Of a stretch of DNA of 64,000 nucleotides, positions 45,737 through 53,112 are shown in pieces. Both the position numbers and the translations under genes were made by a program. A model generated the notes under the pieces. The model searched no databases. It worked only from the letters and a program-made list of their open reading frames with translations, and was not told where the DNA came from. Source of the stretch: Aquamicrobium defluvii (GTDB lineage Bacteria; Pseudomonadota; Alphaproteobacteria; Rhizobiales; Rhizobiaceae); the NCBI RefSeq assembly GCF_004363725.1, contig NZ_SNZF01000002.1, forward strand, positions 62,001 through 126,000. The letters run 5' to 3'. The first letter of the stretch is position 1; each line of letters opens with the position of its first letter.

Positions 45737-48613
45737 CTATGGCTGTTTTGCCGCGCGCTCTTGGTTCAACTCGAACAAGCGCGCCAAGATTTCGTCATCT
45801 GACAGATCGGCAGGCCAGCCATAGGCTGCCGCTACTGCCTCATCCAGCGTCTTGTGGGCATTTTGGAGCCACGCAGGGCGTTCATTGTAGAGATTTGTCA
45901 GGGTCCGCTTCTTGAGCTTCTGCGCTGCTTCCTCGTTGATCGGCAGGATACGGTCGGGAAAGCCGGGGACGACCTCGGGTTCACGTCGGACAAGATCGGG
46001 CGGGTTCAGCCAGTTTTCCCGAAGCTCGTTAAGACGCGCTGCTGCGGTGGCGATGGCAATGGCCCGAGGGTCTTGGGCATAGGCTTCGGCTGGAATGTCC
46101 GGGGTCAGCCCTTCGGGGAACGGGAAGGTTTCGAAGGTCGTGGTGGGCGTGTAGCGGGGGTCGTTACCTACCCCAAGCCATGTCCCCATCCGCAGCGCCC
46201 AGAGTTCGTGGAACCGGGAATGGAGAATGCCGAAGGTCGTATCGTCATCACGGGCGATAGCGACCACGGCACTATCAGGCAGTAGCATCGGCTGTTCCCA
46301 TATGAACAGTCGCCACTTCGATACTCTTGGAGTGATAATGACACGGCTAACCTTTGACGTTGCCTCTTTTACATCGGCCCCGCTTCGCCCGAGGCGCCAC
46401 CAGTTGCGGCGACGTTGTTCATCACGATTGTTCGCCCTTACTGGGTAGATGTTAAGCCTGACATATTCGAAAGGCCCTTCGTAGAGAGCGGCTTCGTGTT
46501 CATTCAATTCCCCGAAGTCAATAATCCATTTTCCCGCAGGCCGTCGCGTAATATCCATGCCATTTGCCCATGGCCTGAGTACGTCTGAATTTGGGCGGCC
46601 ATTCGGGTTAAGGCCGCTTGTCAGCCATCTGCGGATTTGCTGCCCATCTATGTCGAATGCCCCGACTTTTACGGGGCCTTGGAATGCCACGCCGCAATTT
46701 CTGGAAAGGCGACTGGCCTTCGTCAAATCTACAGCGCTGGCAGTCAGGTCCGGGTTCACCTTTTCCACTGGCTGCCCGTTGAGATGAGGAACCTCGCCAT
46801 CCTGTAGTTCCCCGAAGACGACCATCGAAACGCGCACAGCAGCGCCTTCAACCGTCCAAGGCTCATCAGACCATGCGGCGATTATGGCCATGCTGTCCGT
46901 GATGCGGTCCATCACACGCCGGTTAGCACCACCGCGTATGGAGTTTGTGGTGACGAGACCCGCACGTCTAGCAAGGCCGTTTCGCATCGCCGTTGATGCT
47001 TTCTCGACCCAGTAGATTACGAGATCGGCCTCGGGAGGAACGCGGTCACGGTAAAGGGTGAACAGGGTTTCGATTGTCACATCACCCAATTGCGACCGCA
47101 TTAACTTTCCGCCCAAGAACGGCGGGTTCCCGATGATGGCGTCAGCCTTGGGCCACACGGCTTCCACCCAGCGACCACCTTCCCCATTTTCTCCTGGCTC
47201 CCATGTCATCAGGGCGTCCCGGCATTCGATGGTCTCCAGCGGTTTCAGGATAGGATTGGTACTGGCTCCGAAGCCGTTGCCGATCATCCACTGAATTTCG
47301 CCTATCCAGACCGACACGCGGGCGAGTTCGGCAGCGTAGGGGTTGATCTCGATACCCTTGACCACCTCCGGGCCAATCCTCGGAAACCCCCTCGGCAGCC
47401 CCAAGGCTTCTGCTTCGACCTGCGCCCGGTGCTCCAAGTCTTTCAACGCCCGGAGCGCGAGATACAGGAAATTGCCGGAGCCGCAGGCTGGGTCGAGGAC
47501 GCGGAAATCTGCGAGCCGTTTCAGATGCGCGTCGAGAATACCTTGCGCTTGGTTTCGGGCCTTGGTTGCGGTTCCCCCCTTCGATGACGCAGCCTTATCC
47601 ATGAGCGCCGTTATCTCGGCCTTGGCCTTCTCCCATTCCGCCGTCAGCGGCTCCACGATGACCGGGTTGATAATCATCATGATCTTGTCCCGGTCGGTAT
47701 AGTGCGCGCCAAGCTGGCTGCGCTTGTCCGGGTCTAGGCCGCGCTCGAAGAGCGTTCCGAGAATGGACGGGTCTACATCGCCCCAAAAGTGCTTGGCCGC
47801 CCGATGGACGATGGCGATTTCCTTCTTGTCCAACGCGAACACGAGGTCATCGTTGAAGAGGCCGCCGTTGAACCACGCCACCTTCTCGAAGCCGATATGG
47901 CCCCCCGATTTCATCGCGGTGAACAGGCTGCGGGCGAAGCCCTCGAACTGGCTGGGATCGTCCAGCGCTCGCTCCAACATGCGCGAGAAAATGTTTTCGG
48001 GCAGCAACTTCACGTCTTCCGCGAACATGCAGAACACGAGCCGGTTGATAAAATGAGCCACCTGTTCGGGATGGTGGCCACGCCCGCGAAGGGAACGGGC
48101 AAGCTCGGCAAACTCCCCAGCGACCTCTTCGGTTAACTCCTGTCGGGTCTTTGTGGGGCGCAGCGCCTCGGGGTCAGACAGGGCAGCTTTGAGCCAGCCG
48201 CGCTTTGTCGGGTCGCCAAGATCGGCAATCGCTATCTCGTAGACCTTGGAGACAGAATTGGTCCAGTTGGTATGGATGCGGATGGTCGTGCCTATGTCGG
48301 AGACGATCAGCAGCGGTGGGTTGTCGAGGGCGATGGCATAGCGTTGAAGCTGCGCAAACGCCGTGTCGAGGTTTGCCTTGGTGCCCTTGTATTCCCACGC
48401 GAAATGACCACGCTTGAACACGTCCGCGAAGCCGTTTCCGCCCGTGGTCTTCGATGCACCTACCTCGAAACCGTAGTCCTTTCCGGTCGGGTCAACATCG
48501 GCTGGGGTCGGTTCGCCCAGCATCCGGCATAGATCAAGGAAATGCTCTTGTGCCGCAGCGCGTTCTTTGAGCGCCGAGTTCAGCCATTTGGATATAAACT
48601 GTTGTGGCGTCAT
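45737..48613 (-). CDS. MmeI-like type IIL restriction-modification enzyme
   Basis: 958 residues. The N-terminal nuclease region has ADVFKRGHFAWEYKGTKANLD, matching the D...ExK catalytic pattern of MmeI-type enzymes. The helical connector leads to an N6-adenine methyltransferase with motif I DPACGSGNFLYLALRALK and motif IV NPPFLGG. The target-recognition region follows (NPNGRPNSDVLRPWANGMDITRRP, then PRYTPTTTFETFPFP). Single-chain enzymes of this type both methylate and cut, using one recognition domain. It is the main cargo of the element and would protect the host against foreign DNA. An orphan class I adenine methyltransferase is the alternative. Its own regulator is not visible. Confidence 0.88.
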   Translation of the reverse strand: MTPQQFISKWLNSALKERAAAQEHFLDLCRMLGEPTPADVDPTGKDYGFEVGASKTTGGNGFADVFKRGHFAWEYKGTKANLDTAFAQLQRYAIALDNPPLLIVSDIGTTIRIHTNWTNSVSKVYEIAIADLGDPTKRGWLKAALSDPEALRPTKTRQELTEEVAGEFAELARSLRGRGHHPEQVAHFINRLVFCMFAEDVKLLPENIFSRMLERALDDPSQFEGFARSLFTAMKSGGHIGFEKVAWFNGGLFNDDLVFALDKKEIAIVHRAAKHFWGDVDPSILGTLFERGLDPDKRSQLGAHYTDRDKIMMIINPVIVEPLTAEWEKAKAEITALMDKAASSKGGTATKARNQAQGILDAHLKRLADFRVLDPACGSGNFLYLALRALKDLEHRAQVEAEALGLPRGFPRIGPEVVKGIEINPYAAELARVSVWIGEIQWMIGNGFGASTNPILKPLETIECRDALMTWEPGENGEGGRWVEAVWPKADAIIGNPPFLGGKLMRSQLGDVTIETLFTLYRDRVPPEADLVIYWVEKASTAMRNGLARRAGLVTTNSIRGGANRRVMDRITDSMAIIAAWSDEPWTVEGAAVRVSMVVFGELQDGEVPHLNGQPVEKVNPDLTASAVDLTKASRLSRNCGVAFQGPVKVGAFDIDGQQIRRWLTSGLNPNGRPNSDVLRPWANGMDITRRPAGKWIIDFGELNEHEAALYEGPFEYVRLNIYPVRANNRDEQRRRNWWRLGRSGADVKEATSKVSRVIITPRVSKWRLFIWEQPMLLPDSAVVAIARDDDTTFGILHSRFHELWALRMGTWLGVGNDPRYTPTTTFETFPFPEGLTPDIPAEAYAQDPRAIAIATAAARLNELRENWLNPPDLVRREPEVVPGFPDRILPINEEAAQKLKKRTLTNLYNERPAWLQNAHKTLDEAVAAAYGWPADLSDDEILARLFELNQERAAKQP

Positions 48614-49171
48614 ATATTATCAGCGCCCCCTCACGCAGAAACTTGCCGACACCATAGGCCAAGCGATTGATTCGCGACAAGGATAGTGGGGGGCAGATCA
48701 AGCCGGTCTCAACGATGTAAGTCTGTTCTCTTCGCTGCGGTTGAGACCGTAGAGCCTCAGTCGCCCGTCTCTAGGTGGTTCCTCCCTGTTTATACCAGTT
48801 CGCTCCTACGGTCCCTACGGGTGCGAAAAGATCGAAGCTCAATTACCCCCCACAATAGGAGGGAGGCCCCCCCTAGGTTTGCATATAGCTTATCTCCATA
48901 GGTTAGCTTTAGGCTTCCCTTATGGAAGCCAATAGCTGCGTCCTAGGCCATTCCCTTCATCATCATCTTCCATCAATCCTTTTCTGTAAGGCTTAAACCG
49001 AAGCCTTCTGCCAAGCTCTGACCAAGGGGCTTGCAAGATGATGATTGCTGTTCTCGCCCGAAGACTAACCGTTCCGGTTTCTGGTCTTCATTCTCAAACC
49101 ATCCCAGCCGCTTTGCCCGGTGCCTCTGGCCCGTGGTCGTCGGCATGCGACAACCGCAAGGAACCCACATC
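48614..49171. other. Element stretch without supported gene, holding inverted repeat and repeat copy B
   Basis: About 560 bases upstream of the restriction gene. CGGTCTCAAC (48704-48713) is exactly inverted as GTTGAGACCG (48740-48749). Repeat copy B (about 48734-48826) begins inside this hairpin. The rest is T-rich with many short runs and no convincing frame. Promoters for the restriction gene and the following small gene must lie here. Confidence 0.5.
48734..48826. repeat. Dispersed element repeat, copy B
   Basis: Starts GCTGCGGTTGAGACCGTAG and ends CCCTACGGGTGCG. The ends match copies A and C; the middle has diverged. The first 16 bases lie within a 10-base-pair inverted repeat upstream of the restriction-modification gene. 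Confidence 0.5.
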
Positions 49172-49513
49172 ATGCTGGTCATCAACATTGCGAACAACGA
49201 TAGAGGCCGCAGCTTCACCGCCACCTGCGATGGCATCAGCAAAACCCATTCCCGTAAAGACCCGGTACCCCCGTTGTGCCGGAGGCTGATAGATCGTGGT
49301 CATTCTCCCCACACGATGGTCATGGTGGTTCGTGGAACAACCCCGATCTTCAAACCCCGGTCGCTTGGCGCATGGGCGGCCTATGATATTGTAGATGACG
49401 ATAATCGTGGTCTCATCCGCAGGCGCTACAGGCCCTTGCCTGACTTCTCGGGTGATGCTGATATCGCAAGGAAGCCCAATGCGCAGTCGCGCCTCTGCAA
49501 GGAAGCGGCCTGA
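49172..49513 (+). CDS. Small phage-like protein of unknown function
   Basis: 113 residues starting MLVINIANNDRGRSFTATCDG. It has SLGAWAAYDIVDDDNRGLIRR and a C-terminal RYRPLPDFSGDADIA. The pattern (short beta start, a 'dangerous target list' style central part, an Arg-rich end) resembles small hypothetical proteins common in rhizobial prophages and islands, though I cannot name a family. AAGGAA ten bases before ATG at 49172 supports the start. It is the only convincing frame between the restriction gene and the Rha fragment. Confidence 0.5.
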   Translation: MLVINIANNDRGRSFTATCDGISKTHSRKDPVPPLCRRLIDRGHSPHTMVMVVRGTTPIFKPRSLGAWAAYDIVDDDNRGLIRRRYRPLPDFSGDADIARKPNAQSRLCKEAA

Positions 49514-49989
49514 ATGTACCCACAGGGTCACGGTGTTAAAGCCGTGGCCCTGTTTTTTCGCGGTCAACACCATCCGTTTCTAGGTTCGGTGAGTACCCAG
49601 CAAGAACGTTCATTCTTCCCGCTGCGGTAGGGGCCATGGAGGGGCGTTGTGGGTTCCTTAAGGGAATCTCTATGGACGCCGCATAAAGCCTCTCGTCGGT
49701 CGCCACGGGTGCGGGAATGGGTATCCTATGTGAGTTGGAGCCGGCTTGTTTTTTGGGCAAAAATTCGAGCCATTATCTCAATTATAGGATGATGGTGGTC
49801 CCCCCTCTACCCCCGATTTTTTGGCGTTTTGCCGGGACCATGTTGCCGGGAGAACATGCCCCCACCCCCTTGACTAAACGCCACGGAAAATCCTGCCGGG
49901 GAAATTTCGTCCTTCCCGGTCGCGGTGACGATAGGGCGTTGCGGAGGGGGGGATAGCTGGCCGGGAGGCAGACCACCACCAACCCCATC
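49514..49989. other. Element stretch without supported gene, holding repeat copy C
   Basis: About 480 bases. Repeat copy C (49621-49713) is the only recognisable content. Short frames lack ribosome sites. A purine-rich GGAGGGGGGG tract precedes the Rha fragment. Confidence 0.45.
49621..49713. repeat. Dispersed element repeat, copy C
   Basis: Starts GCTGCGGTAGGGGCC, continues GGGGCGTTG and ends CGGTCGCCACGGGTGCG. It shares the start, the GGCGTTG block and the CGGTCGCCAC block with copy A, and the ACGGGTGCG end with copy B. Length is about 93 bases. Confidence 0.55.
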
Positions 49990-50250
49990 GTGACCATCAA
50001 GGACGGCAAGGTCTTTGCCAACAGCCGGGACGTGGCGGAGTTCTTTGGGAAGGAGCATCGAAACGTTCTTGCGGACATTGATCGTCTGATTGAACAGGGG
50101 GTGCTGGATTTTCAGCAGACCCCCTACAAGCACCCGCAGAACGGCCAGTTGTACCGCTCCTACGACATGACCCGAGACGGCTTCACCCTGCTCGCCATGG
50201 GCTTCACCGGAAGGCGCGCGTTGGAGTTCAATCTGTCCGCTGGGGTATAG
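49990..50250 (+). pseudogene. Rha-family phage regulatory domain, C-terminally truncated
   Basis: 86 codons from GTG: FANSRDVAEFFGKEHRNVLADIDRL, then YDMTRDGFTLLAMGFTGRRALEF, the hallmark of the Rha (pRha) domain of phage and prophage regulators. A complete Rha continues after ALEFK with a helix and often an antirepressor-type C-terminal domain; here the frame changes and stops within eight residues. No clear ribosome site is close to the GTG. I read it as a remnant of a phage module, although the short domain alone could still be made. Confidence 0.7.
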
Positions 50251-50309
50251 GCTAGCGGTCGCCCCTAACCTGACCATGAGCCCTGTACGCATGGGTTGAC
50301 AACGATCAA

Positions 50310-50348
50310 CGTACATGCCTTTCTACGTACATGATCCATTCGTACATG
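50310..50348. promoter_or_regulatory. Three CGTACATG repeats upstream of the resolvase gene
   Basis: CGTACATG occurs at 50310-50317, 50326-50333 and 50341-50348, spaced 16 and 15 bases apart, in the 50 bases before the resolvase start. TTGACA lies just upstream at 50295-50300. They may be resolvase or repressor binding sites controlling the gene. Confidence 0.55.
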
Positions 50349-50361
50349 CGGAGGCAATCTC

Positions 50362-51006
50362 ATGGCAACCATTCTCTATGCCCGCGTCTCGACCGCTGAC
50401 CAGACCCTTGACCATCAGCGCACCCAAGCCGAGCAGGCTGGATTCGCGATTGATATGGTCATTGCCGACCATGGTGTTTCCGGCGTCTCGACAACCCTTC
50501 GCGAGAGACCGGAAGGCCGGAGGTTGTTCGACATGCTACGCAAGGGGGATACCCTCGTTGTCCGCTGGGTGGACAGGCTGGGCCGCAACTATCAGGACGT
50601 GACAGACACCATCCGAGAGTTCATGCGCAGGGGCGTCATCATCAGGACCGTCATCAACAACATGACATTCGATGGAGCGACCGCAGACCCGGTGCAAATG
50701 GCCGTGCGGGATGCCCTTATCGCCTTCATGGCGGCAACCGCACAGGCGCAATATGAGGCGACCAAGGCGAGCCAGCGGGCAGGCATTGAAGATGCGAAGC
50801 TGAATCCGAAGCCGGGAAAGAAGCCGTATCTAGGCCGGAAGCCGAGCTATGACCGGGCGGCGCTGGAGACCGTCAAGAACATGCTGGCGATGGGGACGGC
50901 AGGCACCAGCGAGATAGCCAAGGCCACGGGACTGACCCGGCAGACCGTTTTACGCATCAAGGCGGACCCGACCAAGGCCGAGGCCGTTCTGAATGCGTGG
51001 GAGTGA
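50362..51006 (+). CDS. Small serine recombinase (resolvase/invertase)
   Basis: 214 residues. The catalytic domain begins MATILYARVSTADQTLDHQ with Ser10 as nucleophile, and has the active-site arginines in VVRWVDRLGRNYQDV and the E-helix AFMAATAQAQYEATKASQRAGIE. The C-terminal helix-turn-helix reads GTSEIAKATGLTRQTVLRIKADP. It is the Tn3-resolvase/DNA-invertase type. A good GGAGG precedes the ATG. It sits at the right end of the element, 85 bases from the junction; it may resolve dimers or assist excision. Confidence 0.93.
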   Translation: MATILYARVSTADQTLDHQRTQAEQAGFAIDMVIADHGVSGVSTTLRERPEGRRLFDMLRKGDTLVVRWVDRLGRNYQDVTDTIREFMRRGVIIRTVINNMTFDGATADPVQMAVRDALIAFMAATAQAQYEATKASQRAGIEDAKLNPKPGKKPYLGRKPSYDRAALETVKNMLAMGTAGTSEIAKATGLTRQTVLRIKADPTKAEAVLNAWE

Positions 51007-51072
51007 GCCGGGGCGTCTATTAGTTTTCGTTAGCCTTGGCCCAGGGCAGGGGACCAAACAAAATTGAACCGG

Positions 51073-51113
51073 GGGGTCTTTTGTTTTCAATATGAGGAGA
51101 TTGTGGCCGCCCG
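51073..51113. other. attR junction of the mobile element
   Basis: Element arm GGGGTCTTTTGT (51073-51084), seven bases, core ATGAG (51092-51096), ten bases, then the chromosomal arm CCGCCCG (51107-51113). It mirrors attL exactly in spacing. Confidence 0.85.
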
Positions 51114-51735
51114 CCGCCGCCACTTCCAGCGCACGCCGGGCACTCTCCTGCCCCTTGATCTCGGCAAGGTCGGGCAGATCCGGTCCACCCGACCTCACGC
51201 CGGGCTCGGGCCGCGACAGCACCTGCGTGCCACGGAAATGATTGGCCAGCGCGATCAGGCTGCGCGGTGCCAGAATGTCGATCCCGCTGCCAGCCCATGC
51301 GGCCTCCGGTCCGCACTCGTGCGGGCAGATCAGGCCACGGCCATCCCCGTTGGCCGCAATCGCCGCCGGCAGCGCCCCGGCCACGGAGGCGATAGTGCCG
51401 TCGAGAGACAATTCGCCCAGCACCACATAGGCCGAAAGCGCATCCACGGGTATGACGCCAATCGCCGCCATGAGGCCCAGCGCAATCGGAAGATCGTAAT
51501 GGCTGCCTTCCTTGGGCAGGTCGGCCGGCGCCAGATTGATCGTCACCCGTTTCGCGGGCATCGAAAGGCCGGAAGCATGCAGCGCGGCCTGCACGCGTTC
51601 CCGGCTTTCGGCCACCGCCTTGTCCGGCAGACCGACGATCGACATACCGACCTTGCCAGGCGCTACCATCACCTGCACATCGACAGGCACGGCCTCGATG
51701 CCCTGAAAGGCGACGGTGCGCACGCGTGAAACCAT
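51092..51735 (-). pseudogene. comM: comM (yifB), 5' part, cut off by mobile element
   Basis: Codes for the first 214 residues of ComM: MVSRVRTVAFQGIEAVPVDVQVM, IVGLPDKAVAESRERVQAAL and LNLAP-like INLAPADLPKEGSHYDLPIALG, the Lon-protease-like N-terminal domain, up to EIKGQESARRALEVAAAGGHNLL. Reading then runs into the element and stops at 50950 after 47 foreign residues. ATG at 51735 is the family start. The ATPase domain is on the other side of the element. A full-length ComM cannot be made unless the element leaves. Confidence 0.93.
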
Positions 51736-51928
51736 ATCCCCCTGCCCCCGACCGATGACGGCCCGCCCGGCAATTCGTCCCCACGCCAGCGCATGAAGGG
51801 AAATGAAGCACGAATCGCTGCATTCTGCAAGAACATTACAGGAACGAATTCGCCTCAAAGGTGCAATCAGGTTGCATGAAATTGAAAATGGAGAACATCC
51901 GTTCCGGCCAGACGACTTCGCGCATGAG

Positions 51929-51959
51929 AAAAGGGCCGGCGGTTCATCACCGCCGGCCC
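51929..51959 (-). terminator. Terminator of the betaine/proline transporter operon
   Basis: On the minus strand GGGCCGGCGGT pairs perfectly with ACCGCCGGCCC (11 pairs, five-base loop), followed by TTTT. It lies 28 bases after the binding-protein stop. Confidence 0.9.
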
Positions 51960-51987
51960 TCCTTCGAAGTCGTGTGCAAGCGCCGGC

Positions 51988-53022
51988 TTACTGAGCGGCG
52001 GCCTTGGCGGCCTCGATCCAGCCGTCGAAGGTCTGCTGGTTGGCCTTGATCCACTCGTCGGCCTGACGCTCAAGGTCGGCGGGCTTGTCCGCGCCCTGAT
52101 ACATCTGGGCGTTCTGCGCGAAGATGTCCTCGAGCGGAATGCTCATCTCCTCGAACAGCTTCTTCGCGGCCGGATTGCTCTCCAGGAACTCGTTGTTGGC
52201 GACGACCTGGATGTCGTTGGCCGGCCAGCCCATCTGGCACGGATTGCTGGCGCAGCCCTTCACGTCCGGGATGGATGTCTGCGATTCCATTTCCTTCTGG
52301 TCTTCGGGCAGCGACGGCTTCGAGACTTCAAGCCAGACGACGTCCTCGTCCGGCTTGAGCATGCCGACCGTCCAGTTGGGGGTCCATGTGTAGAAGAAGA
52401 TCGGCTTGCCCTGCTCGTAGCGGCTGATGGCATCGGCCATGGATGCGGAATAGGCGGCCTTGATCGGCTCGACCGTGTCGCCCAGCTCATAGGCTTCCAT
52501 CTGGTGGGTGATGGTCAGTTCGCAGCCCCAGCCCGGAGGACAGGCGACCAGATCCGCCTTGCCGTCGCCATTGTCGTCGAACAGCTTGGCGACCTCCGGT
52601 TTCCTGAAGTCGTCGACGGTGCGGATGTTGTGTTCATCGGCCGTCTTCTTGTCGATCAGATACCCCTGCAGCGCACCACCCTTGGCGACATAGCCGACCG
52701 TGCTGGCCTTGCCCTTGATCTCTTCCAGATAGGTGTTGTGCAGCGGGAACCAGCCGCTCGCCCAGAAGTCCATGTCGCCCTGGGAAAGGGCCTGATAGAA
52801 AGGCGGGTTGTCGAGCGCCGTCGGCCCCGCGACCGTATAGCCCAGCGCCTCCATGGCCTTCTTGTAGACCTGCGCCTGGAACCATTCCGTGTCCCAGGTG
52901 GGCTGGCCCATGCGAACGGTCTTGCCCTCGCCCGGCAGCGATTGCGCAACCAGCGGCGAGACGCTGAGCGTCAGCGCCGTCAGCGCCGCGCCGATACCGT
53001 AGAGAATCCTGTTTCCAGCCAT
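51988..53022 (-). CDS. Glycine betaine/L-proline ABC transporter substrate-binding protein (ProX-like)
   Basis: 344 residues. Signal peptide MAGNRILYGIGAALTALTLSVSPLVAQS. The mature protein has VRMGQPTWDTEWFQAQVYKKAMEALGY, DFWASGWFPLHN and FFYTWTPNW, whose Trp residues form the aromatic box for quaternary amines in ProX-type proteins. A Cys pair (CASNPC) and CPPGWGCE suggest disulphides. GGGAG before ATG at 53022 supports that start. It is the last gene of a proV-proW-proX-type operon and is followed by a strong terminator. Confidence 0.93.
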   Translation of the reverse strand: MAGNRILYGIGAALTALTLSVSPLVAQSLPGEGKTVRMGQPTWDTEWFQAQVYKKAMEALGYTVAGPTALDNPPFYQALSQGDMDFWASGWFPLHNTYLEEIKGKASTVGYVAKGGALQGYLIDKKTADEHNIRTVDDFRKPEVAKLFDDNGDGKADLVACPPGWGCELTITHQMEAYELGDTVEPIKAAYSASMADAISRYEQGKPIFFYTWTPNWTVGMLKPDEDVVWLEVSKPSLPEDQKEMESQTSIPDVKGCASNPCQMGWPANDIQVVANNEFLESNPAAKKLFEEMSIPLEDIFAQNAQMYQGADKPADLERQADEWIKANQQTFDGWIEAAKAAAQ

Positions 53023-53112
53023 GTCTTGTTTCTCCCTTTTCTGGTTTGGAGTGAGCCTGGATCTGGTGGTCGTCCGGATGTGTTTCACAGTCTCCTGTCA
53101 GCGGGGCTGCCG

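Larger units (their letters stand above)
43550..51096. mobile_element. 7,547-bp serine-recombinase element inserted in comM
   Basis: The element splits comM between codons for GGHNLL and MVGPPGSGK. The pentamer ATGAG is present at both junctions. Removing 7,547 bases joins 644 and 889 bases of comM into 1,533 bases, exactly 511 codons with an uninterrupted frame. Contents: a large serine recombinase at the left end, a MmeI-like restriction-modification gene on the minus strand, small phage-like genes, a Rha fragment, and a small resolvase at the right end. Base composition is visibly lower in GC than the flanks. I see no replication, conjugation or structural phage genes, so it is a small integrative element carrying restriction-modification cargo. 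Confidence 0.93.

Noticed and set aside
45737..48613. Methyltransferase of a DISARM defence system
   Set aside because: No drmA, drmB or drmC-like genes are nearby, and the N-terminal nuclease pattern points to a MmeI-like enzyme.
45641..49713. CRISPR array from the dispersed repeats of the element
   Set aside because: Only three copies, far apart, about 90 bases long and divergent inside; no regular spacers and no cas genes.
43550..51096. Intact prophage
   Set aside because: No capsid, terminase, tail or lysis genes; only recombinases, a restriction-modification enzyme and a Rha fragment.
43550..51096. DDE-type transposon with target duplication
   Set aside because: No DDE transposase is present, and the symmetric arms at both sites with a shared core fit serine-integrase recombination better than a 5-bp target duplication.
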